Shown: positions 44,259-52,246 of the stretch, piece after piece
Layout of the letters: each line of letters begins with the position of its first letter
How positions within the stretch are numbered: the first letter of the stretch is position 1
Source of the DNA: Myxococcales bacterium
GTDB lineage: Bacteria; Myxococcota_A; Polyangia; Haliangiales; Haliangiaceae
Assembly (NCBI GenBank): GCA_016720595.1
Contig: JADKKI010000009.1
Span: 186,001 to 250,000, forward strand
DNA length: 64,000 nt
Direction of reading: 5' to 3'
Position numbers and translations under genes: made by a program
Notes under the pieces: generated by a model
Seen by the model: only the letters and a program-made list of their open reading frames with translations
Told to the model about the DNA's origin: nothing
Database searches by the model: none

Positions 44259-44260
44259 CG

Positions 44261-44276
44261 TGGCATGACCCATGCT
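44261..44276 (+). promoter_or_regulatory. Sigma-54 promoter of GG-leader peptide p3
   Basis: TGGCATGACCCATGCT: TGGCAYG at -24, TGCT at -12 and GG-N10-GC spacing. The predicted start near 44287 leaves a leader of about 24 bases containing the ribosome site AAAGGAAG, a fully normal layout. Confidence 0.72.
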
Positions 44277-44310
44277 CATGGTCTGGGTCATCACCGCAAA
44301 GGAAGCTCCC

Positions 44311-44592
44311 ATGTCCAACTTCACGTCCATCGACCCGACCTCTCTCGACTCCGTGACCGGCGGCAAGACCGTCAAGCCGAACACCAGCGTTGGTGGCTCG
44401 ACCTCGAGCTCCGGCTCTTCCGACGCCCTCTTGAACCAGCTCACGGGCCTGCAGAGCTCGATCAAGGATCTGGCCTCCGCGAAGCCGCAGAGCGCGTTCG
44501 GCGGCACGAACACGATGCTGCTGTTCGCGGTGCTGGCGATGAACCGGCCGCAGCAGTCGAACGTGGTCGTGGTTCGTCGCGGCTTCTGGTGA
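44311..44592 (+). CDS. Double-glycine leader peptide p3
   Basis: 93 residues from ATG 44311, ribosome site AAAGGAAG 7 bases before. The leader is MSNFTSIDPTSLDSVTGG. The predicted mature part has a Ser/Gly-rich start (SVGGSTSSSGSSDA), a helix (LLNQLTGLQSSIKDLA), a hydrophobic segment (TMLLFAVLAMNRPQQS) and a VVVVRRGFW end. It aligns with p4 over its whole mature length. No Cys. Probably exported and membrane-active or self-assembling. Confidence 0.8.
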   Translation: MSNFTSIDPTSLDSVTGGKTVKPNTSVGGSTSSSGSSDALLNQLTGLQSSIKDLASAKPQSAFGGTNTMLLFAVLAMNRPQQSNVVVVRRGFW

Positions 44593-44623
44593 TCTTCGGC
44601 GCGCGCTGCGGGAACATCCCCGC

Positions 44624-45607
44624 ATGACGATGCGCGCGATCGCGATCACGAAGCCCGGTGGCCCCGAAGTCCTCGCGCTGGTCGAACGACCGACGCCCGA
44701 GCCTTCACGGGGCGAGGTTCGCGTGCGCGTCCGCGCGACCGCGATCAACCGGGCCGATCTGCTCCAGCGGATGGGCGCCTATCCCGCGCCCGCGGACTCG
44801 CCCCCGGATATCCCGGGCCTCGAGATCGCGGGCGAGGTCGAGGCGCTCGGACCTGGCGTGGAGCGGCTCGTGATCGGAGACCGCGTGTTCGGGCTCGTCG
44901 GTGGTGGCGGCTATGCCGAGCAGATCGTGACGCACGAGCGCGCGCTCGCGAAGATCCCCGAGGGGCTCTCGTTCGAGCAGGCCGCGGCGGTCCCCGAGGC
45001 GTTCATCACCGCACACGATGCGATGGTGACGCAGGGCGGGCTTGCGGGCGGCGAGACGCTCCTCGTCCACGCGGTCGGCAGCGGCGTCGGCACGGCGGCG
45101 GTGCAGCTCGGGCGTGCGCTCGGCTGCTTCGTGATCGGCACCGCACGAACCGCAGACAAGCTCGAGCGCGCCAAGGCCCTCGGCCTCGGTGCCGGCGTGC
45201 TCGCCGATGGCGCGCGGTTCGCCGACGGCGTGCGCGCGCACGATCCGGCGGGCGCCTCGGTGGTGCTCGAGCTGGTGGGCGGGGCGTACCTCGACGAGGA
45301 TCTGCGCTGTACGCGGCCGCTCGGGAAGATCGTGCTGGTCGGGCTCCTCGCCGGTGCCCGGCACGAGCTCGATCTCGCGCTGATCCTGCGCAAGCGCCTC
45401 CGCGTGATGGGGACGGTGCTGCGTGCGCGTCCGCTCGAGGAGAAGATCACGGCGATGCGCATCTTCGAAGCGCAGGTGGTGCCGATGCTGGCGCGAGGCC
45501 TGGTCGCACCCGTGATCGATGTGGTGATGCCGCTCGACCAGGCCGCCCAGGCGCACGCGCGGATGGCGAGCAACGCCGGGTTCGGGAAGATCGTGCTCTC
45601 GGTCTAG
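44624..45607 (+). CDS. NAD(P)H quinone oxidoreductase, PIG3-type zinc-free alcohol dehydrogenase family
   Basis: 327 residues; ATG 44630 is an equally likely start (MRAIAITKPGG, the usual family opening). INRADLLQRMGAYP, PGLEIAGEVEALGPGV, and the cofactor motif LLVHAVGSGVGTAAVQLGRALG mark the quinone oxidoreductase group; zinc ligands are absent. Reduces quinones or related carbonyls with NADPH. Stop overlaps the convergent M14 peptidase by four bases. Confidence 0.9.
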   Translation: MTMRAIAITKPGGPEVLALVERPTPEPSRGEVRVRVRATAINRADLLQRMGAYPAPADSPPDIPGLEIAGEVEALGPGVERLVIGDRVFGLVGGGGYAEQIVTHERALAKIPEGLSFEQAAAVPEAFITAHDAMVTQGGLAGGETLLVHAVGSGVGTAAVQLGRALGCFVIGTARTADKLERAKALGLGAGVLADGARFADGVRAHDPAGASVVLELVGGAYLDEDLRCTRPLGKIVLVGLLAGARHELDLALILRKRLRVMGTVLRARPLEEKITAMRIFEAQVVPMLARGLVAPVIDVVMPLDQAAQAHARMASNAGFGKIVLSV

Positions 45608-47340
45608 CGCCGCGGCGCGCCGAACACGGCGTCGGTGCGATACACGGGCAGGAGGTTCGTCCGCTCGTCCCACGACGGATGCCGCCGGTAGAACCACTCG
45701 CGCTTGGCCTCGGCGCTCTTCGCGAGCGCGGGATCCGCCGCGATCGCCGCCTCGAACTCGGCACGCAGCGCCGGCTGGGTCGCGAGCATCTCGCGCGCGG
45801 CGGCCTCGATCACGTACGGCTCGATGTACTCCTTGCGCTCGAACACCGCGTTGAACAGCCCCCACGCGGCGAGGGAATCGGGGAGCGCGGGATCCATCAG
45901 GTGGAGGATGACGCGCACGCCGGGCTGCGCGATCGGGATGAAGATCGCTCCCCTCTCCAGCGTGCGGGTCTCCGTGCTCCACGCGCCGGTGAGCCCTACC
46001 CGGGTGCGGCCCTCGTAGGGCTCGGAGAACGTCGCCTTGGTCGCGCGGAACACGCCCACCGAGACCTTGGGCTCGTCGGTCAACCGCACGTACGACAGCC
46101 CGTGCCGGTCGAGGACGGCAGCAACGGCAGAGGCGAACCCACCGTCGACGAGGTAGCCGCCGCGGGGCGCGGTGACGGTGATCGTCGGGATCATGTCGTC
46201 GTAGAACGGGACCTTCCAGATCTGCGGTGTGGTCTCGTCGTAGACCAGCCAGGTCCCGCCGGTGAGCTCCGAGGTGCGCTTCTCGAACGCGTAGCCGCGG
46301 AACGCGAGCTCGCGATGGCCGGGGCCGGTGTCCCAGATCAGCGGCACCTGCGTTCCAGCGAGCGCGAGATCGGAGCGATCCGCCGCGAGCTCGACCTCGC
46401 GCCAGTGCGCGCTGTCGCGTGTGGCCGTCTCGAAGATCGCCTGGAGTGCGTGATAGGTGCTGTGTGCGCGCTCCTTGTACGTCCGCCAGCTGTGCGTCTC
46501 CACGAGCAGCGCGAGCCGGCTGCGCGCCGCCATGTAGAAGTGCGTGAACCGTGGCGGAGCCTCACCGGCCGCGAACCCTGACAGCGGATCGTCGTCGTTC
46601 ACGAACGACGGATAGAACCCGAGCGGCAGGTGCCCCAGCTCGGTGAGCCGCGAGGTGACGGCGCGCGTGAGCTCTGCCTCGGTCTCGTCGAGCTGATCGA
46701 TGCGCGGGGCGAACGGCGCCGGCGTGATCGCGATGTCGTGCTCGAACTTCGCGCCATCGGTGGTGTGCAGATCGACGAGCAGCACCGGTTGATCGTGCTG
46801 GAGCAGACGGAGCACCGCCTGGGTCTCCGGTGCCTCGGCCTTCATGAAGTCGCGGTTGAGGTTCTGGCGCGCGCCGTTGGTGCGCCAGCCCATCTCCTCC
46901 GGGCCGCGTTGATTCGGTCGGTGGTTCGGGCCGAAGTGCTCGTGACCATCCGGGTTCATCACGGGGATGAACGCGACCGAGACGTGATCGAGCGCGCCGG
47001 GGGCGACCTTGCCGTCGAGCAGATCACGGAGGAACCAGAACCCCGCATCCTTGCCCTCGATCTCGCCCGCGTGGATCCCGGCCTGGACGTAGATCACCGG
47101 GAGCCCCGTGTGCCGGGAGATCCGGAGCGCGAGGATCGGCCGCCCTTCACCGGTCTGTCCGAGGGTGTCGCAGCGCGCCTCGGCGTAGGCGCGTGCGAAG
47201 TCGTGGCACAGGCGGATCGCCTCCTCGTACCGCCCGGTGCGCGTGTACTGCGAACTCTCCGCAATGGTGGTCAGCTGCGGCCGCGGACGGTGCGATGCGG
47301 TGCACGCCGCGAGCAGCAGCACGAAGGCCAGCGAACGCAT
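45604..47340 (-). CDS. M14 family zinc carboxypeptidase, lipoprotein
   Basis: 578 residues from ATG 47340; lipoprotein signal MRSLAFVLLLAAC, Cys 13. Zinc ligands are in AGIHAGEIEGKD (His and Glu) and LLVDLHTTDGAKFEH (His); NPDGHEHF and RQNLNRDF bind substrate; the catalytic Glu is in ALLVETHSW. The C-terminal 200 residues form a separate beta-rich domain. Exported peptidase of the M14 group that cleaves C-terminal residues or peptide cross-links. Confidence 0.87.
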   Translation of the reverse strand: MRSLAFVLLLAACTASHRPRPQLTTIAESSQYTRTGRYEEAIRLCHDFARAYAEARCDTLGQTGEGRPILALRISRHTGLPVIYVQAGIHAGEIEGKDAGFWFLRDLLDGKVAPGALDHVSVAFIPVMNPDGHEHFGPNHRPNQRGPEEMGWRTNGARQNLNRDFMKAEAPETQAVLRLLQHDQPVLLVDLHTTDGAKFEHDIAITPAPFAPRIDQLDETEAELTRAVTSRLTELGHLPLGFYPSFVNDDDPLSGFAAGEAPPRFTHFYMAARSRLALLVETHSWRTYKERAHSTYHALQAIFETATRDSAHWREVELAADRSDLALAGTQVPLIWDTGPGHRELAFRGYAFEKRTSELTGGTWLVYDETTPQIWKVPFYDDMIPTITVTAPRGGYLVDGGFASAVAAVLDRHGLSYVRLTDEPKVSVGVFRATKATFSEPYEGRTRVGLTGAWSTETRTLERGAIFIPIAQPGVRVILHLMDPALPDSLAAWGLFNAVFERKEYIEPYVIEAAAREMLATQPALRAEFEAAIAADPALAKSAEAKREWFYRRHPSWDERTNLLPVYRTDAVFGAPRR

Positions 47341-47376
47341 GGCCTTCGTTACCACGAACGCTCTATCGTCGCGCTC

Positions 47377-47922
47377 ATGGTCTCGAGCGCCGCCACCACC
47401 GTCGCGAACTACCTCGCACAGCTCCCGGCCGATCGTCGCGCCTCGATCGAGCGCGTGCGCGCCGTGGTCAATGCACACCTGCCGCCCGGCTACGAGGAGG
47501 GCATGCAGTACGGGATGATCGGCTGGTACGTCCCGCTCGCGCGCTATGCCTCCACGTACAACGGTCAGCCGCTCTGCCTCGCGTCGCTCGCCTCCCAGAA
47601 GCAGCACCTGTCGCTGTACCTGATGACCGTCTACGGCGGCAAAGAGATCGAGCGGTTCCTCCGCGCGGGATTCCAGGCCGCGGGGAAGAAGCTCGACCTC
47701 GGCAAGTCGTGCGTCCGGTTCAAGACTGCCGATGCCCTCGCGCTCGACGTGATCGGCGCGACGATCGCCAAGCTCTCCGTCGAGCAGTACATCGCCGCGT
47801 ACGAGAACATCCGCGGCGGCACCAGGACGGGCGCGAAGCCGAAGCGCACGGCCACCGCCGCGAAGCCGAAGGCCAAGGCCGCGAAGCCGAAGGCCAAGAT
47901 CAAGGCCGCGCGCCGGCGCTGA
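47377..47922 (+). CDS. DUF1801 protein with basic C-terminal repeat tail
   Basis: 181 residues from ATG 47377. The N-terminal 130 residues are a YdhG-like/DUF1801 domain (VANYLAQLPADRRASIERVRAV, GMQYGMIGWYVPLARY, GKSCVRFKTADALALDVIG). The tail is made of repeated KPKAKAA units like those in histone-H1-like proteins, suggesting nucleic-acid binding. Divergent from the M14 gene by 36 bases. Confidence 0.85.
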   Translation: MVSSAATTVANYLAQLPADRRASIERVRAVVNAHLPPGYEEGMQYGMIGWYVPLARYASTYNGQPLCLASLASQKQHLSLYLMTVYGGKEIERFLRAGFQAAGKKLDLGKSCVRFKTADALALDVIGATIAKLSVEQYIAAYENIRGGTRTGAKPKRTATAAKPKAKAAKPKAKIKAARRR

Positions 47923-47927
47923 TCAGC

Positions 47928-48368
47928 TCAGCTCAACGTCGCGTTCATCGTGATCGACGCGACGCTGGCGAGGGCGCGCGAGATCGGACAGCCCTTCTTC
48001 GCGTTCTCGGCGAACGTCTTGAACTCCTCGGCGGTGATGCCGGGGACCTCACCCGTCAGCTCGAGATGGATCGAGACGATGGTCCAGCCGATGTCCTGCT
48101 TCTCCATCGACACCGTGGCGGTGGTCTCGAGCTTGGTCGGCTCCTTGCCCGCGCCGGTGATCTGGAAGCTCGTCGCCATCGTGAAGCAGCTCGCGTGGGC
48201 CGCGGCGATCAGCTCCTCCGGGTTGGTCCCGGCCTTGCCGTCCTCGGACGCGAAGCGCGTGTTGAAGCCATAGGGTTGATCCTTGAGCGCTCCCGAGAGG
48301 GTCGAGATCGCACCGGTGCCCTTGGGGCCGGTGCCGCGCCACACTGCCGTGCTGGTTCGCTTGAGCAT
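47928..48368 (-). CDS. OsmC family peroxidase
   Basis: 146 residues with the OsmC layout: STAVWRGTGPKGTGAISTLSG, the first redox Cys in ELIAAAHASCFTMA and the second in NAKKGCPISRAL. Thiol peroxidase acting on organic hydroperoxides. Convergent with the DUF1801 gene. Confidence 0.93.
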   Translation of the reverse strand: MLKRTSTAVWRGTGPKGTGAISTLSGALKDQPYGFNTRFASEDGKAGTNPEELIAAAHASCFTMATSFQITGAGKEPTKLETTATVSMEKQDIGWTIVSIHLELTGEVPGITAEEFKTFAENAKKGCPISRALASVASITMNATLS

Positions 48369-48417
48369 GGGCGCGGGTATACCGCAGGCCGCCGCGAGCG
48401 TCAGGCCGCCGCGAGCG

Positions 48418-49521
48418 TCAGGGCGCCGTGAACGTCTGGCCGCAGATCGTGGCGTCGTACGTCACGGGCGTCACGGGGTTCTCGCCCCAGCCGCCGACCC
48501 ACAGCCAGTACGCCGTGTTCGGCTTGACCGCGATGGTCTCGAACTCGTCCTCCATCAGGCTCGTCACGCGCGCAGAGCCCTGGGTCGAGACCACCGTGGC
48601 GCCGGCCGCCGGCTTGTTGAGGAGCAGCCAGTCGAGGTCCGAGGTGGTGCCGGGCCAGTTCACCCGGATCGCGATCTCGTTCGTGGTCGCGCCGGTGGTG
48701 AACTCGTAGGTGTCGCGGTCGCGATAGGTCCCCATCACGGCGTTGCCGGCCGAGGTGCCGCTGACGCGGTACTTCATGTCGGGCGCGATCGTGAGCCCGG
48801 TGGCCTCGGGAGCATCGGTCGCGAGCGTGAAGGTGCGGGTCGGAGTTCCCGTGGCGGCGTTGTCATCGACGGCGACCATGTCGTTACCGAGGTTCGCTCC
48901 GCCGTCGCCGGCCTCGGCGAAGCCGCCGGTGGTCAGGTGTCCGCAGCGCGTCAGCGGCATGTCCGGAACGATCCGGATCTTGTACGAGACCGGCGTGGTG
49001 ATCGCCGCCGCGGCGTAGGCGCGCATCGAGAACTCGTACGAGCCCGCATCGAGGTGGATCGACGTCGCGGAGTGGTTCACGGCGAAGCCACCGGAGCTCA
49101 CGAAATCGCCGAAGCTCTGGCCGGTCCAGACCTCGAGGGAGACGTCCTCGATCGCCTCGAGGCCGGCGCCGGTGAGCGTGACGTAGACATCGGCGCCGTT
49201 CGGGACGGTCACCGCGTACGAGTCATTGTCGATCGCGCCGTCCGCGAAGTGGTTGGAGTGGACGGTGCCGCACAGGACCATGGTCCCGCCGTAGGGGACG
49301 TTGACCTCTTCGGCCGAACCGGTCTGTGTCTCGTAGTCGTCGTTGGTGTCGTCGCGGAGCTCGCCGTATTCGCAGCCCGGGGGCGGCGGCGGCGAATCGG
49401 GCGGCGCATCGACCACCACGACGAAGGCGTCGGGCTTGTCGCTGCTACCGCCACCACAGGCGGTGACCGCGGAGACCAATAGGAGCGTCGAGAAGGGCGA
49501 GAACAACCGGAACGAGCGCAT
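48418..49521 (-). CDS. Lipoprotein with two PPC-like domains, paralogue B
   Basis: 367 residues; lipoprotein signal ending AVTACGGG (Cys 22) and an Asp/Pro linker. Two beta-sandwich units similar to bacterial pre-peptidase C-terminal domains are visible (DNDSYAVTVPNGADVYVTLTG with VSLEVWTG, then DRDTYEFTTGATTNEIAIRV). GATTNEI and AVKPNTAYW are identical in the neighbouring paralogue. Ten bases separate it from paralogue A upstream, so the two form one transcript, probably with p4. Confidence 0.8.
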   Translation of the reverse strand: MRSFRLFSPFSTLLLVSAVTACGGGSSDKPDAFVVVVDAPPDSPPPPPGCEYGELRDDTNDDYETQTGSAEEVNVPYGGTMVLCGTVHSNHFADGAIDNDSYAVTVPNGADVYVTLTGAGLEAIEDVSLEVWTGQSFGDFVSSGGFAVNHSATSIHLDAGSYEFSMRAYAAAAITTPVSYKIRIVPDMPLTRCGHLTTGGFAEAGDGGANLGNDMVAVDDNAATGTPTRTFTLATDAPEATGLTIAPDMKYRVSGTSAGNAVMGTYRDRDTYEFTTGATTNEIAIRVNWPGTTSDLDWLLLNKPAAGATVVSTQGSARVTSLMEDEFETIAVKPNTAYWLWVGGWGENPVTPVTYDATICGQTFTAP

Positions 49522-49531
49522 GACGCGTGTT

Positions 49532-50704
49532 TCACCACGTTTTGCCGCGGCGCGTCCAGCGTCGAATTTGCGGCCCCGGTGGGTGCGACCCCCGCGACTG
49601 TGCGAAGTCCCACGTCAGGGGAGTGAACGTCGCGCCGCACACGGTGACCCCGTAGGCCACGTCGCCGGCTCCACTGGTGACGTGGTTGCCGACGAGGACC
49701 CAGTACGCGGTGTTGGGCTTGACGGCGAAGGTCTTGAACTCGTCCTCGTGCTTGGCGCTGACGATCGCGTAGCCCAGGCCCGGGACCGTGTCCTTGGGAT
49801 AGACGTACATGTCCATGTCCTGCGTGGTGCCAGGCCAGTTGAGCCGCAGGCCGATCTCGTTCGTGGTCGCCCCGGTGGTGAACTCGAAGGTGTCGCGATC
49901 CTTGTAGGACGACATCGCGGTGATGTCGGTGCTGACGCCGGTCAACCGGTAGCTGGTGGCCGGCGCGATCGTGAGGCCCGTGGGCTCGGCCAGGTCCGTC
50001 GTGTCGGCGGTCAGCGATCCGCTCGGCGCGGAGATCAGCACCATGTCGTTGCCGCGGTGGCCGTTGCCCGCGGTGTCCCGCGCCTCGACGTAGCTCGCAG
50101 CACCGGTCGACTTGGCGCAGCGGGTGGTGGGCTGGTCCACGCTGACCTTCAGCTTGTACGAGACCGGCGTGGTGATCGCGGCTGCGTTGCCGGCGAACAC
50201 GAGGATCTCGAAGCTGCCGGTGCTCGGCGTCAGGTGGACATCGAGCACGGCGTGGTCGCCTTCGAACTTCGCGGTGGAGCCCACGTCGTCGGACAGGTTC
50301 GGCCCGGTGTAGACGTTGAGGCTCAGGTACTCGGTGGCGACGCCGGTCAGGGTCAGATCGATGCGGACATCGATGTCGCTGGCCGCGTTGAACACGAAGC
50401 CGTCGATGTCGACCAGCTGATCGGCCGAGATGAAGTGGGTGCTGTCGAGCTTCCCGCAGATCGTGAACGAGCTCGTGATCGTCTTCCCCGTCGCCTCGGG
50501 CGTGCCGGTGGCGACGTTGCCGGAGAAGTCATCGTTGGTGGCGTCCATCGCCTCGGTGTAGTCACAGCCACCCGGGTTCACCGGCGAGTCCACCGGTGCA
50601 TCGATCTGCGTGTTCGGCGCGTCGATCGTGGCTGGGTTCCCGCCGTCGTCTCCGCAAGCAGAGGCGACGAGGAGGGCGGTGGAGAGCAGGCGAAGGGAGC
50701 GCAT
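49532..50704 (-). CDS. Lipoprotein with two PPC-like domains, paralogue A
   Basis: 390 residues; lipoprotein signal MRSLRLLSTALLVASAC, Cys 17. Same architecture as its downstream copy, with shared GCxYxEAxDxTNDD, AITTPVSYKL, PTTRC, GNDMV, PTGLTIAP, DRDTFEFTTGATTNEI and EFKTFAVKPNTAYW. It has about 28 extra C-terminal residues after the common end ATFTP, rich in Arg and Trp. The start lies 21 bases after the p4 stop, suggesting co-transcription with that double-glycine peptide. Confidence 0.8.
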   Translation of the reverse strand: MRSLRLLSTALLVASACGDDGGNPATIDAPNTQIDAPVDSPVNPGGCDYTEAMDATNDDFSGNVATGTPEATGKTITSSFTICGKLDSTHFISADQLVDIDGFVFNAASDIDVRIDLTLTGVATEYLSLNVYTGPNLSDDVGSTAKFEGDHAVLDVHLTPSTGSFEILVFAGNAAAITTPVSYKLKVSVDQPTTRCAKSTGAASYVEARDTAGNGHRGNDMVLISAPSGSLTADTTDLAEPTGLTIAPATSYRLTGVSTDITAMSSYKDRDTFEFTTGATTNEIGLRLNWPGTTQDMDMYVYPKDTVPGLGYAIVSAKHEDEFKTFAVKPNTAYWVLVGNHVTSGAGDVAYGVTVCGATFTPLTWDFAQSRGSHPPGPQIRRWTRRGKTW

Positions 50705-50725
50705 CCCCCGATGGTACCTGGAAGA

Positions 50726-51004
50726 TCAGCGCACGATCCAGGTGCCACCCTGCGACCACCACGGAGGGGCCGTCGCCACCGTCGTCGTCGTGGACTGCTG
50801 CTGCCGCTGCATCAGCATCATGAACAGCATCATGTCCTGGGGGTTGAGGCCGTTCGCCTGGCTCGTGGTCTGGATCTGCTTGACCGAGTCGAGCAGGCCG
50901 TTGAGCGCGGCGACGAGGCCGGAGGAATCGGAGGTTCCACCGGTGACCTGGGCAAGGGCGGCGGGGTCGATGGCAGCGAGCTCATCGGGTTTGGGCTTCG
51001 ACAT
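50726..51004 (-). CDS. Double-glycine leader peptide p4
   Basis: 92 residues from ATG 51004; CCAGGA is 7 bases before it (an ATG six bases upstream is less well spaced). The 23-residue leader ends AAIDPAALAQVTGG. The mature part aligns with p3: SSGLVAALNGLLDSVKQIQ against SSDALLNQLTGLQSSIKDLA, a Met-rich hydrophobic stretch DMMLFMMLMQRQQQS against TMLLFAVLAMNRPQQS, a TTTT/VVVV run and a Trp-rich end (PPWWSQGGTWIVR). A sigma-54 element lies upstream and the tandem lipoproteins downstream. Confidence 0.82.
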   Translation of the reverse strand: MSKPKPDELAAIDPAALAQVTGGTSDSSGLVAALNGLLDSVKQIQTTSQANGLNPQDMMLFMMLMQRQQQSTTTTVATAPPWWSQGGTWIVR

Positions 51005-51057
51005 GGGCATGTCCTGGCGGTGGTGGGAGGGAGGGGGCGGTGACTCCCATGGTCCAC

Positions 51058-51073
51058 AGCAGCCGACGTGCCA
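51058..51073 (-). promoter_or_regulatory. Sigma-54 promoter of GG-leader peptide p4
   Basis: On the minus strand TGGCACGTCGGCTGCT: consensus TGGCACG-N4-NTGCT with exact GG-N10-GC spacing, one base different from the p1 element. Start site predicted near 51047, giving a leader of about 43 bases before ATG 51004. Confidence 0.78.
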
Positions 51074-51211
51074 CGTCCAGATGATCGAGATCTCAAGGAG
51101 TTCGCCTGATCCCGCCGGGAGACGGGGTCCCGAGTCGTATACCGAGGGATTCGATCACCAGATCCGGGTGCCACCGGGCGTGCACGACCTGCGCACGTGT
51201 CACGCTCGGGC

Positions 51212-51712
51212 ATGCGCGCGCTCTGGCTCGTGGTCCTGATGGGTTGCTGGTCCGGCGGCAAGCCGACGGAGGTTCCGCCGACCCCTCCGTCCGCCGCTCC
51301 GATCGAGAACCACGCACCGCCGCCCGCCCAGCCGGCGTGCCCGACGATCGATCCCAAGGACCTCGCGACGCTCGGGTCCAAGACCGACGAGATCCGCCCG
51401 CTCGAGCTCGACGGAGATCCGCTGACCGTGGAGGTCGCCGTCGAGGACGATTGCTCGTCGCCCCTGCGCTGCGCGTACAAGATCTACGCGCGCCGGGGCG
51501 ACTGCTGGATCTCCCTCGGCAAGACCGGGGACCTGATGGGTGAGCCCGGGTGCGAGCGCGGCTCGCCCAAGGGCACGTACTGCACGCTGTCGGGGATGCG
51601 CCTCATGATCCACGGCGACGCACAGGAGTACCTCTACAACTTCACGGGCGGCGTGTACGGCGACGAGCAGCCGGGCACGCGCTACGTCCCGGGTCCGAGC
51701 AAGCGTCCCTGA
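51212..51712 (+). CDS. Lipoprotein of unknown function
   Basis: 166 residues from ATG 51212; lipoprotein signal MRALWLVVLMGC, Cys 12, Pro-rich linker. Six further Cys in the mature part (PACPTIDPKDLATLG, DDCSSPLRCAYKIYARRGDCW, GCERGSPKGTYC) suggest disulfides. Divergent from p4. No family recognised. Confidence 0.72.
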   Translation: MRALWLVVLMGCWSGGKPTEVPPTPPSAAPIENHAPPPAQPACPTIDPKDLATLGSKTDEIRPLELDGDPLTVEVAVEDDCSSPLRCAYKIYARRGDCWISLGKTGDLMGEPGCERGSPKGTYCTLSGMRLMIHGDAQEYLYNFTGGVYGDEQPGTRYVPGPSKRP

Positions 51713-52246
51713 CGAGCGCCGGCGCAGGTCGGGGGGGGCGGGGGGGGGGGGCCCGGCCCGGGGGGGGGGGTCCGTGGGGCTGTCGAGAAGCGATCCAGCG
51801 GCTGTCGGGCAGGGGCCCGACCGAGCAGAACCGGACGCGAGGATCGACGCGCGTGCGGCGGTGGCGAGGTTCGCGGCCCCGAGGCCTCGGGCGGGGGGGG
51901 CCCGGAGCGAGGTCCGCCGTGAATGCGAGGCGTTGCCTGCGACGGGAGCCTCGTAGGAGTTCGCGTTGCCGTGGTAGCCACCGGTGAGGTAGACGCGCCC
52001 GCCGGCGCTCGCGGTCCCCACCCCGACGCCGCCCCGGGGGGCGCGGGTCGTCCCCCCCCCCCGGGCCCCGGCCCCGCCGACGCCGAGACGCCGCGAGTGC
52101 CGTCGCGTCTTCCCCCCAGCGCGAACCTCGCGCTCTCCGGCCGTTCCAGGCGGTGGCCGGGCCTCACGCGGTCGTCCGGATCACCGCCGAGACGTAGATC
52201 CTGCGCGTCGCGCGTGACCGACGGGGGGGCGGGGCCCCCGCATCAC
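51713..52246. other. G/C homopolymer region without a supportable gene
   Basis: Contains G runs at 51730-51772, C/G runs at 52032-52076 and further short runs at 51892-51903 and 52216-52231. No frame gives a believable full protein. The minus strand around 51935-52010 encodes a fragment reading GRVYLTGGYHGNANSYEAP, reminiscent of a Kelch or other beta-propeller blade, so a damaged or mis-sequenced gene may lie here. Confidence 0.5.

Noticed and set aside
46630..47376. A long N-terminal extension of the DUF1801 protein
   Set aside because: The upstream part of the frame is antisense to the M14 peptidase; ATG 47377 gives the normal family start.
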